Shown: positions 5,937 through 12,537 of the stretch, piece by piece
Numbering within the stretch: position 1 is the stretch's first letter
Layout: every line of letters begins with the position of its first letter
Assembly: GCA_040757115.1 (NCBI GenBank)
Contig: JBFLYA010000059.1
Location: 2,539-19,159 of the forward strand
From: a bacterium
GTDB lineage: Bacteria; UBA9089; CG2-30-40-21; SBAY01
Direction of reading: 5' to 3'
DNA: 16,621 nt
Position numbers and translations under genes: made by a program
Notes under the pieces: model-generated
What the model was told of the DNA's origin: nothing
Databases searched by the model: none
Seen by the model: the letters and a program-made list of their open reading frames with translations, nothing else

Positions 5937-6203
5937 ATGAATTATCTTAAGGCAGTTTTTTGGGATTATCCACAATTTACCAATAAAGAAAATCTAAAAA
6001 AATACCTTCAAGAGGAAAAAAACTCCAGTTCATATCTATGGATATTAAAGAGATTTCTTGAATATGGCAGGGTTATTGATACGATAACCTATTTCAAAAT
6101 AGATGAAATAGCTCAACAATTACATAATCTAAAACTAACACCTTATACTTATAGAAAATGGACGAGGATGATTGAAGTTTATGGAAAACCTCATAGAAAA
6201 TAA
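5937..6203 (+). CDS. Putative antitoxin/partner of the AbiEii-like nucleotidyltransferase
   Basis: An 88-residue protein starting MNYLKAVFWDYPQF. The pattern 'L-x-x-x-FWDY... ILKRFLEYGRVIDTI' followed by a helical C-terminus (TYRKWTRMIEVYGKP) is like the small DUF6922-type proteins found directly before AbiEii/nucleotidyltransferase toxin genes, which are presumed antitoxins with a DNA-binding role. The frame is open from 5865, but that start lies upstream of the promoter at 5881-5909, so the real start must be at 5925 or 5937; 5937 is chosen because GGTGG lies 5 bases before it. The 3' end overlaps the toxin gene by 23 bases, implying coupling. Family assignment is moderate. Confidence 0.65.
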   Translation: MNYLKAVFWDYPQFTNKENLKKYLQEEKNSSSYLWILKRFLEYGRVIDTITYFKIDEIAQQLHNLKLTPYTYRKWTRMIEVYGKPHRK

Positions 6204-6870
6204 AAACTATTATGCCTCACAAACACAACGGGAAATATTACTTCAGCTTATGACACATCCGACGATAGAGGAATCTTTCTTTTTGACCGGTGGTACAGCT
6301 CTTGCGGTATTCTATCTACACCATAGAGTATCGGAGGATTTGGATTTCTTTACACTTCATTCCTTAGACCTGGCTGAAATAGACTTTTGGATAAGGAGAA
6401 TGTGGCCACAAAATGGTATTAAAATCAAAGAAAGTCCAAACTTTCTCTCGTATCTGATAAATGAAATAAAGGTTGATTTTGTTATTGATTCACTCTCAAA
6501 CAAAGAAAACAGGCAAAAGGTTTTATTGGAAAACAAGCACTATCTTTTAGTTGATACGATTAATAATATCTTTTCTAATAAGTTCTGTACCATTGCCAGT
6601 AGAACAGAACCCAAGGACTTTATTGATTTTTACTTTATACACCGTTCGTTTCCCCGGGAGGATATGGACAAGTTGTATCATAGTGCCAGAATGAAAGATG
6701 CCATCTTTGAGGATCCTCCTACTGTATCTTTTCAAATAGAAGAAGGGCTTGCTTTTTTAATGAAAAATCAAGCAATCTTCCCTCAAATATTCAGAGATTT
6801 TGACCTGGACGATTTTCTTAAATTTTATAAGGAAATTATTAACTGGCTATACCAACTGGTAAAGATATAG
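6181..6870 (+). CDS. AbiEii/AbiGii-type nucleotidyltransferase toxin
   Basis: A 229-residue nucleotidyltransferase. FFLTGGTALAVFYLHHRVSEDLDFF (residues 33-57) is the GG-T...hRxSxDLD signature of AbiEii-type DNA-polymerase-beta-fold enzymes, with Asp53 and Asp55 as the metal ligands. KVDFVI (about 96-101) supplies the third acidic strand, and RTEPKDFIDFYFI is the K-D motif of the family. Characterised relatives act as toxins that add nucleotides to tRNA or other targets and give phage protection by abortive infection. TTG at 6172 is an alternative start; ATG at 6181 is preferred, with GAGGATGATTG upstream. It overlaps the preceding small gene by 23 bases and is transcribed from the promoter at 5881. 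The length is near that of solo family members and all motifs are intact. Confidence 0.85.
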   Translation: MENLIENKNYYASQTQREILLQLMTHPTIEESFFLTGGTALAVFYLHHRVSEDLDFFTLHSLDLAEIDFWIRRMWPQNGIKIKESPNFLSYLINEIKVDFVIDSLSNKENRQKVLLENKHYLLVDTINNIFSNKFCTIASRTEPKDFIDFYFIHRSFPREDMDKLYHSARMKDAIFEDPPTVSFQIEEGLAFLMKNQAIFPQIFRDFDLDDFLKFYKEIINWLYQLVKI

Positions 6871-7039
6871 TAACCGCAAAGATATTTGGTAAAATTATCA
6901 AAAACTTGTCTCTGTGGCTAAAATCTATTTTTAGGAGGGAAAAAAATGAAGGGGGATAAGGGGATAAAGGAGTGTGGTATAATTTTGTTTTCCCAGGTCG
7001 ACCTATTTCACAGGTCGAAAAAAATTCTTAGACAACCAC
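6871..7039. other. Intergenic segment with CAGGT half-sites before the ATPase gene
   Basis: It contains the inverted repeat TTTGGTAA-N2-TTATCAAA (6885-6902), a G-rich run AAGGGGGATAAGGGGATAAA (6949-6968) resembling the arms of the repeat at the right end of the window, and CAGGTCGACCT with a second CAGGT at 7011-7015. A 38-codon frame (6946-7062) has a good AGGAGGG ribosome binding site but overlaps the promoter at 7040 and has no recognisable content. Confidence 0.5.
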
Positions 7040-7068
7040 TTGACAAAACTCTGTTTGTATAGTATAAT
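7040..7068 (+). promoter_or_regulatory. Consensus promoter of the ATPase gene
   Basis: TTGACA (7040-7045), 17-bp spacer, TATAAT (7063-7068), both perfect. Upstream, the dyad GACCT-N7-AGGTC and the sequence CACAGGTCGAAA (7009-7020) parallel CACAGGTGGAAA (5860-5871) before the toxin promoter; the distances to the -35 differ by ten bases, about one helical turn. Confidence 0.8.
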
Positions 7069-7095
7069 CAATATAGTGAATAAAAAAAGGAGATT

Positions 7096-8373
7096 TTGTT
7101 CAGTATAATTAGGAAAATGACCAAAGAGATAGTCTTGCAACATAAATTAGAAAAAGAAAGACTCCTCTCAAAAGATTATATCGAACGAGAAAAACTTGAT
7201 TTTGGGAGAAAATATTTAGACTCTTCGCTCATTAAGATAGTTACTGGTCCAAGAAGGGCAGGGAAATCTGTATTCTCACTCCTGCTCTTAAAGGATAAGG
7301 ACTTTGCTTATATAAATTTTGATGATGAAGCCATTTTGAAGATAAAGGATTATGATGAAATCCTTAAGTCAATCCATGAGGTCTATCCCCAGACAAATAT
7401 TATTTTATTTGATGAAATTCAAAATCTACCAGACTGGGAGTTATTTGTCAATAAACTCCAGAGAAGGGGATTTAATTTAGTCTTAACTGGTTCGAATGCC
7501 CGACTCCTTTCTCAGGAGATGTCCAATAGATTAACTGGCAGATACATTCCGATAGAGATTTTCCCATTTAATTTCAGGGAGGTCTTAAGGGCTAAAGAGC
7601 TAAAGGTAGGGGAAGAAGAGTTTAATCTTCCTGAGGTTAAAGGACGGATTTTAAACTATCTGGACGATTATCTTAAGAAGGGTGGATTCCCTGAGGTGGT
7701 AGTCACAAATTTAGAGCCAAGGATATATCTGCAAACACTCTTTGATGCCATCCTTCTGCGGGATATAGTTAAAAGGTATAATATTAGATTCTCTCAGAAA
7801 ATCTATGAATTATCCCTCTATTTAACCGCTAATTTTTGTAATGAGTTTAGCTTCAAAAGATTAACGAATATCTTGGAGTTTAGAAGCACAAATACCCTTC
7901 AGAATTATCTGAGATATCTTGAAGAAACCTACTTATTCTTTCCTTTAAACCGATTCTCTTTTAAGATGCAAGAGGTGATTAAAACCCCAAAGAAGATATA
8001 CCTTGTGGACAATGGCTTTATTCCACTTCTATCTTCCCAGAATTTAGGTAGGTTGATGGAGAATTTGGTTATGACAGAATGCTTAAGACGAGGATTCAAA
8101 TCCAACGAGAACCTTTTTTATTATAAGACAAGGAATAATAAAGAGGTTGATTTTGTTCTCAAGGAAGGACTAAAGATTAAAGGCTTAATCCAGGTATGTT
8201 ATGAAATGGATAATTCCCTTATCCGTGAAAGGGAGTTAAAGGCATTGGTTGAGGCAAGTAATGACTTAAATTGTAATGAGCTATTGGTGATTACCTGGGA
8301 TTATAAAACCCAGGAGAAATTTAAGGATAAAATGATTAGATTTATCCCCTTATGGAAATGGCTATTAGAATAG
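7096..8373 (+). CDS. AAA ATP-binding protein with DUF4143 domain
   Basis: A 425-residue AAA_14/DUF4143 protein. Residues 46-140 carry the P-loop GPRRAGKS (51-58), the Walker B strand NIILFDEIQN (101-110) and the sensor LTGSNA (130-135). GRYIPIEIFPFNFRE (148-161) is the family hallmark. The C-terminal DUF4143 part has a winged-helix-like region and MENLVMTECLRRG...EVDFVLKEG (about 321-358), the nuclease-like motif of the family. These proteins are abundant in anaerobes and archaea; their function is not firmly established, though many sit near defence or mobile genes. TTG at 7096 has GGAG only 3 bases before it; ATG at 7117 is an equally plausible start. It is monocistronic from its own promoter, next to a toxin-antitoxin pair and insertion sequences. 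Confidence 0.85.
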   Translation: MFSIIRKMTKEIVLQHKLEKERLLSKDYIEREKLDFGRKYLDSSLIKIVTGPRRAGKSVFSLLLLKDKDFAYINFDDEAILKIKDYDEILKSIHEVYPQTNIILFDEIQNLPDWELFVNKLQRRGFNLVLTGSNARLLSQEMSNRLTGRYIPIEIFPFNFREVLRAKELKVGEEEFNLPEVKGRILNYLDDYLKKGGFPEVVVTNLEPRIYLQTLFDAILLRDIVKRYNIRFSQKIYELSLYLTANFCNEFSFKRLTNILEFRSTNTLQNYLRYLEETYLFFPLNRFSFKMQEVIKTPKKIYLVDNGFIPLLSSQNLGRLMENLVMTECLRRGFKSNENLFYYKTRNNKEVDFVLKEGLKIKGLIQVCYEMDNSLIRERELKALVEASNDLNCNELLVITWDYKTQEKFKDKMIRFIPLWKWLLE

Positions 8374-8521
8374 TGAAAAATCCTTTGTGCCTATTTCCCA
8401 TCTTATTCTGTAACTGCTCACCGCAGAGATGATATGATAAAGTGTCAAGTTTGACCTGCGAAAGATTTTGTGGTATACTATACAAAAAGTATTAACTAAC
8501 TAAAATAAGGAGGACAAACTT
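8374..8521. other. Leader of an IS110-like element remnant, with a promoter
   Basis: TTGACC (8451-8456), 17-bp spacer, TATACT (8474-8479) form a good + strand promoter. The perfect palindrome GTCAA-GT-TTGAC (8443-8454) overlaps its -35. In IS110-family elements the noncoding end before the transposase can encode a guide (bridge) RNA; the stretch from about 8400 to 8520 is where one would lie, but I cannot prove a structure. Confidence 0.45.
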
Positions 8522-8602
8522 ATGACACAAACAACATATTTACCAAAAGATTATGAACTATTCATTGGGCTAGTACCCTGTCTCTATTCAATTGATGGAT
8601 AA
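8522..8602 (+). pseudogene. First codons of an IS110-family transposase, interrupted by an insertion
   Basis: ATG at 8522 behind AAGGAGGACAAACTT encodes MTQTTYLPKDYELFIGL, which looks like the start of an IS110-family transposase, where 'FIGLDVxK' begins the RuvC-like DEDD domain with its first Asp. Here the sequence is cut right after GL (8572): the next codons (VPCLYSIDG, stop at 8600-8602) belong to the inserted IS630-type DNA. The remaining 300 or more codons are not found after the insertion, so the element was deleted as well as interrupted. Family identity rests on a short match and is moderate. Confidence 0.5.
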
Positions 8603-9530
8603 AGTCGCTTCAACTTAATCCGGGCATCTGGGGTTGTAAATTGCCACTTCACTTTAGCCTCTACCTTGTTCCTATCTGATTTCCAAGATGCCACCTCCCT
8701 TTTCATCTCAGAAATGTTTTCGATTCTTCGTGACAAACACTGTTCGCTCAGAACACTTAATTCTATCTCTGCCATATTCAGCCAACTGCCATGCTTTGGC
8801 GTGTGGTGAATCTCCAGGCGATCCGCAATACGCTTTGCTTCGCCAGGTTCAAACAGTTCGTACAAAGACGCTGGTGTATGCGTATTAAGGTTGTCTATTA
8901 CCAAAACAATCTTTTGGCTTTCTGGATATTTCTCTTCAACCAGATTGCGGATGAACTTAGCAAAATCGACTTTTGTGCGGTGTTCGGTCACTTCCACATG
9001 TCTTTTGCCAGCCAACGGTTCAAACGCCATAAACAGATTAGCAACGCCATTGCGTCTATACTCGTGGTCATACCTGAGCGGCTGTCCAGGTTCTGCTGGG
9101 ATTGGCTTGCGTATCTCGCCAATCAATTGTCTGCACAACTCGTCTAAACATACCATTGGACGCAGCGGATCATAAGGCCGTTTGTACACATCTAAAACAT
9201 CTTCCATTCGCCAAACAAATTCTGCATTAGCTTGAGGCGGAATACACCATTGTTTGCTTAACCAAGGTTTAATTTCGTTTTTTTAAAGTGCGATGCACGG
9301 TGTCCTTAGATACCGAATCGATATACTCTAATGTAACCATCCTCTCTGCAAGCAATCTCAGTGTCCATCGACTGCGACCTTCTGGTGGCTCGTTGCAGGC
9401 CAGAGCAACCAGATGAACTTCAGCGTCGCCATCAATCTTTCGCCGATATTCACGCCGTGGCATCCTGCGTCCCAGGGCTGCTTCCAAACCTTCTTCTAGA
9501 GGGTCGGACCTATTCTAACCCCGCATCAGA
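8573..9530 (-). mobile_element. Truncated IS630-family insertion sequence
   Basis: The left boundary is sharp: the apparent IS110 coding sequence ends in ...GGGCTA at 8572 and the inserted DNA starts GTACCCTGTC, consistent with the TA target of IS630/Tc1 elements. The transposase is encoded on the minus strand with its stop close to this end, as usual for IS630. The other end is not clean: the transposase frame is lost at about 9520 in a stop-containing stretch, the N-terminal helix-turn-helix half is missing, and no inverted copy of the left terminus is found. A short dyad GTAGGATT...AATCCTAC (9532-9583) follows. The element cannot move by itself. Confidence 0.65.
8584..9487 (-). pseudogene. 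IS630-family transposase, 5'-truncated and frameshifted
   Basis: Two minus-strand frames make one transposase. The upstream part (9487-9269) reads MPRREYRRKIDGDAEVHLVALAC..., then WTLRLLAERMVTLEYIDSVSKDTVHRTLKK. The downstream part continues as NEIKPWLSKQWCIPP...MEDVLDVYKRPYDP and holds the DDE triad: VCLDE (first Asp), VLVIDNLNTH (second Asp) and GSWLNMAEIE (Glu). The frame changes at an A7 run (complement of T7 at 9278-9284): losing one A, or gaining two, restores a TLK(K)NEIKPWL junction. This could be a mutation or A-run slippage of the kind known in some IS630 elements. About 100 N-terminal residues, including the HTH, are missing, so it is inactive even if the shift is bypassed. Confidence 0.75.
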
Positions 9531-9640
9531 AGTAGGATTAGAGAGATTATGTAATAATTACACCTCCCATCCTTAAATCCTACCCATATCTCTTTGCCCT
9601 CCCCTTTAATCTTTCCTTAAAATCAATATTTTTGTTTAGT
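9531..9640. other. Noncoding flank of the repeat island
   Basis: No gene is seen. It holds the GTAGGATT/AATCCTAC dyad (9532-9539 with 9576-9583) and pyrimidine-rich DNA on the + strand. Confidence 0.4.
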
Positions 9641-9904
9641 AACTATTCACCACGAAGAGCACGAAGGGCAGGGAGATGTTACAGAACAAATCTCTTTATG
9701 CTTTCTTTCTATCTTTCCACATTGAAATTTATCAATAGACCAACCTTAAATAGTAGTCAGTAGTTAGTAGTCAGTAATTACTGTTCACTCTTCACCTCTT
9801 CCCTACTGACTACTCTCTACTCTCTACTATTTTAGGTAATGACTCTATTCGATAATTCATCAAATTTCACTTCGTGCTCTCCGTGCCCTTCGTGGTGAAT
9901 AGTT
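9641..9904. repeat. Nested inverted repeat, MITE-like
   Basis: The outer arms start AACTATTCACCACGAAG at 9641 and end CTTCGTGGTGAATAGTT at 9904, matching over about 30 bases with a few changes. An inner pair of 29-base arms, rich in AGTAGTCAGTAG-type units, lies at 9748-9776 and 9804-9832. Together they form a palindrome of 264 bases without coding potential. The 'CACGAAG-x-GCACGAAGGGCA' type of string occurs in many copies in several environmental bacterial genomes, so this is a dispersed non-autonomous element or the scar of several. Confidence 0.75.
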
Positions 9905-10051
9905 ACGTTGGACGCAGATAAACGCAGATTTTCAAGATTTTAAACTACAGAATTTTTTATTATCCTGATAATCTGTGCAAATCTGCGTCCCATTAACTTG
10001 AAAACCAATTCCGTGCTAATCCGTGTTAATCAGTGGCTGAATAGTTACGTT
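9897..10051. repeat. Direct repeats flanking a second small inverted repeat
   Basis: GAATAGTTACGTT occurs at 9897-9909 and again at 10039-10051, same orientation. Between them lie inverted arms GGACGCAGAT...CAGATT (9910-9930) and AATCTGTGC...CTGCGTCC (9970-9990), then a patch AATTCCGTGCTAATCCGTG. The direct repeats look like a duplicated end of the larger element at 9641-9904. The TTA stop of the adjoining radical SAM gene (10045-10047) lies inside the right-hand direct repeat. Confidence 0.7.
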
Positions 10052-11514
10052 TTAGATTGTAATAATCGGCGTAGAATATTATAAATCCATATATCAACAG
10101 GAAACCACAATAAGTGGTAATGTAAGCGAGCTATTGCTATGTATCTGAATATTTCAGCAACACATCTCCTGATACTTTTCAGTTTTTCGGTTATATAAGG
10201 TCTATACAACATCCGTAGATAGAGAATAGCTCGTTGTATATACCTGATTTCTGTAGCAGTGAATCTACCGGGGAAATAATCAAGTTTACTACTGCCATAA
10301 GCATCTACATTCAAAGCTATCCAATCTGCCAAATTCTTAGGTTCCTTGAAACCATGTTGTAATGATAATTTGAACAATGCCGTACCTGGTAAAGGTAAAT
10401 ATGTATTCAAAGCAATCAATGTATTTGAGCGATGAAGACACAGTTTGGCACAAGTGGAAATTGTTTCCTTTATCTCCTGAAATGATTCTGTAGGAAAACC
10501 AACGATGAACGACAATAAAACTAATATATCAGGATATTTTTTCAAAACTACCATAGCTCGTTCTATATCCTCTACCCCGAACCCTTTTGTTATTAATTGT
10601 AATATTCTCTCGGAGGATGACTCAATACCAATGAAAACCGACCTGATACCAGCTGTATGTAATGTATCAATGATATCATAATCTATTTGGTTTACTCTCA
10701 AATCTACTGCATAGCAAATAAATCCATTTTGACTCATCCATTGCAACAATTCTATCGCACGCTTTTTATTGCCCAAAAAACAATCATCCAGAAAGAGAAA
10801 TGAATTAATACTATATTGAGAACGAAGATACTGCATTTCTTTCTGGATTTGAGTTATATCTGATGGTTGCCAATGTCTGCCATGGAATGCTTTATTGTAA
10901 CAAAAGCCACAGTTAAAGGGACATCCTCGCGAACAGATGAAGCCGATAATTTTCTCTTGATGATTGGTGCTAAAGACAAATTCCTGAACGGGAAAACTTT
11001 CCCAGTCGGGACGTTCTATGGTAGAGTCAATTCCTGGAATACCTGGAGGGTTAATGACAACTTTACCGTTATTACGATATGCCAGTGACGGAACCTGTTC
11101 AATACCGATATTACGGTGAAGCATCTGGGCTATGGCTACTATTGTAGATTCACCAGGTCCCACGCATATCCAGTCAATAGATGGTTCATAGAGGCATTGT
11201 TCCGGTTCAAGGGAAGGATGGACTCCGCCCCACAAAATTGGTAAATCAGGCTGAAGTTGTTTGAGTAATCTTGACAGATGTAATGCCATCTTCAATTTGA
11301 ATCCTACAAGGACAGAAAAGCCTACCACCTGTGGCTGTAATGCGAGTACTTGATTAACCCATTTGTATGAGTCATCCCCAAATCGAAACAATACTATTTG
11401 CGATTGTTCTCCAGCATTTTTAAGTGCACCTGCCAAACACGCCAGAGCCAATGGTGGATATTTAACTCCATATACATCACATGGAGGAACGACAATTTCA
11501 GCTAATACAATCAT
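10045..11514 (-). CDS. B12-binding-domain radical SAM protein
   Basis: A 489-residue radical SAM enzyme with an N-terminal cobalamin-binding-like domain (about 1-150: YPPLALACLAGALKNAG, VVGFSVLV, WGGVHPSLEPE, DWICVGPGE). The radical SAM core follows with CPFNCGFC at 198-205, the CxxxCxxC that holds the 4Fe-4S cluster; FLFLDDCF, SVFIGIESSSERIL and FIVGFPTES are further core strands. No DxHxxG is visible, so any cobalamin would bind without His ligation, as in BchE-like members. Such enzymes methylate or rearrange unactivated carbons or phosphinates. ATG at 11514 follows GGAGA and starts 3 bases after the GT2 gene's stop, so it is last in the operon. Its last codons and stop lie in a repeat, so the C-terminus may be altered. 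Substrate unknown. Confidence 0.88.
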   Translation of the reverse strand: MIVLAEIVVPPCDVYGVKYPPLALACLAGALKNAGEQSQIVLFRFGDDSYKWVNQVLALQPQVVGFSVLVGFKLKMALHLSRLLKQLQPDLPILWGGVHPSLEPEQCLYEPSIDWICVGPGESTIVAIAQMLHRNIGIEQVPSLAYRNNGKVVINPPGIPGIDSTIERPDWESFPVQEFVFSTNHQEKIIGFICSRGCPFNCGFCYNKAFHGRHWQPSDITQIQKEMQYLRSQYSINSFLFLDDCFLGNKKRAIELLQWMSQNGFICYAVDLRVNQIDYDIIDTLHTAGIRSVFIGIESSSERILQLITKGFGVEDIERAMVVLKKYPDILVLLSFIVGFPTESFQEIKETISTCAKLCLHRSNTLIALNTYLPLPGTALFKLSLQHGFKEPKNLADWIALNVDAYGSSKLDYFPGRFTATEIRYIQRAILYLRMLYRPYITEKLKSIRRCVAEIFRYIAIARLHYHLLWFPVDIWIYNILRRLLQSKT

Positions 11515-11517
11515 TGT

Positions 11518-12537
11518 TTAGTCTCCTTCTAAAGAAAAACTCCATCGAAGCACATAGATATGCCATTTAATTTTATTCAAAAATAATTTTCGACGGTCAG
11601 GGGAATAAAAATATAAAATGTATAGAACCGACCAAAAGATTCCTTTCCCCAATGCCCCAACTAAAGTTATCAGTTTGATAATGCTCGCCTTAATAAAACC
11701 AAGATGTTTTCGATAAAAATATTGCTGACCGTTTAAAATAGCACTAACACGGTTAGCAAGGGATACTACAGTACTTCCACCTCCGATGTGAATTACCTTT
11801 GGTTTTGGGGTATAGATAATATGCCATCCATTCTTCTTAATTCGATAACACCAATCCCATTCTTCAGCATAAAAGAACATTGTTTCATCCATAAGACCTG
11901 CCTGTTCAACAGCCTCACGGCGAACAATGATACATGCTCCCACTATCCAATCAACATCTTGCTCTTGAAGATGTTCCTGGTAGGAAAGAAAGGGAGGAGA
12001 AAAATACTTGTATTCCTTCTGTATCAAATTACTCAATTTCCCGATGGGATTAAAATTCGCAAGAATGGAATACAGCGTTGGAAACCAACCACAGGCTGGT
12101 TGTAGAGAACCATCCGGGTTTAGTAGCCCGCAACCACCAGCACCGGCTCTTTGATTCTCATCCATATATTGCACTATTTGAGAAATAGCGTCATTAACAA
12201 TAATTGTATCACTATTAAGAAGGAGAAAATAGTGTCCATTTGCTTGACGCATTCCTTCATTGCAGGCAAAAGCGAATCCTTCATTTTTCTCGTTTCGGAT
12301 AAGGATTGTCTGAGGAAATTTTACTTGCACCATTTCACAGCTACCATCTGTAGAACCGTTATCTACAACGATTACTTCATAGGTTACATTGATTGTCTGA
12401 TTGTAAATTGACTCAAGACATTTTTCCAGTAACTCACAGGTATTCCAATTAACAATAATCACAGAGATGTTACAAGTAGATTCTCGATGTAGCAGTAATG
12501 GATGTTTTAAACGCCCCACTTGCGGCTGACTATCCAT
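11518..12537 (-). CDS. Glycosyltransferase family 2 (rhamnosyltransferase-like)
   Basis: A 339-residue GT2 enzyme: NISVIIVNWNTCELLEKCL, VIVVDNGSTDGS (55-66) for nucleotide-sugar binding, FLLLNSD (104-110) as the DxD-like metal site, and YAEEWDWCYRIKKNGW (223-238), the acceptor/catalytic ED-x-WC-R region of WbbL-like rhamnosyltransferases. A hydrophobic C-terminal segment (IIKLITLVGALGKGIFWSVLYILYFY) suggests membrane association. The frame is open up to 12729, but that part overlaps the GT4 gene; ATG at 12537 has GGAGGAGGT upstream and overlaps the GT4 stop as ATGGATAG, the better start. It would transfer a sugar onto a lipid-linked or surface glycan on the cytoplasmic face; donor and acceptor are not readable. 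Confidence 0.88.
   Translation of the reverse strand: MDSQPQVGRLKHPLLLHRESTCNISVIIVNWNTCELLEKCLESIYNQTINVTYEVIVVDNGSTDGSCEMVQVKFPQTILIRNEKNEGFAFACNEGMRQANGHYFLLLNSDTIIVNDAISQIVQYMDENQRAGAGGCGLLNPDGSLQPACGWFPTLYSILANFNPIGKLSNLIQKEYKYFSPPFLSYQEHLQEQDVDWIVGACIIVRREAVEQAGLMDETMFFYAEEWDWCYRIKKNGWHIIYTPKPKVIHIGGGSTVVSLANRVSAILNGQQYFYRKHLGFIKASIIKLITLVGALGKGIFWSVLYILYFYSPDRRKLFLNKIKWHIYVLRWSFSLEGD

Noticed and set aside
7001-7027. Hairpin TCGACCT/AGGTCGA as terminator
   Set aside because: It is followed by A's rather than T's on the + strand and precedes a promoter; an operator is more likely.
6946-7062. 38-codon frame with a good ribosome binding site
   Set aside because: It overlaps the ATPase promoter and operator-like repeats, its start lies in a G-rich repeat, and the peptide has no recognisable pattern.
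8688-9175. Plus-strand frames over the IS630 region
   Set aside because: They are antisense shadows of the transposase, whose DDE motifs are clear on the minus strand.
9641-9904. Possible CRISPR array because of repeated AGTAGTCAGTAG units
   Set aside because: The units are short, irregular and arranged as inverted arms without unique spacers; it is a palindrome, not an array.
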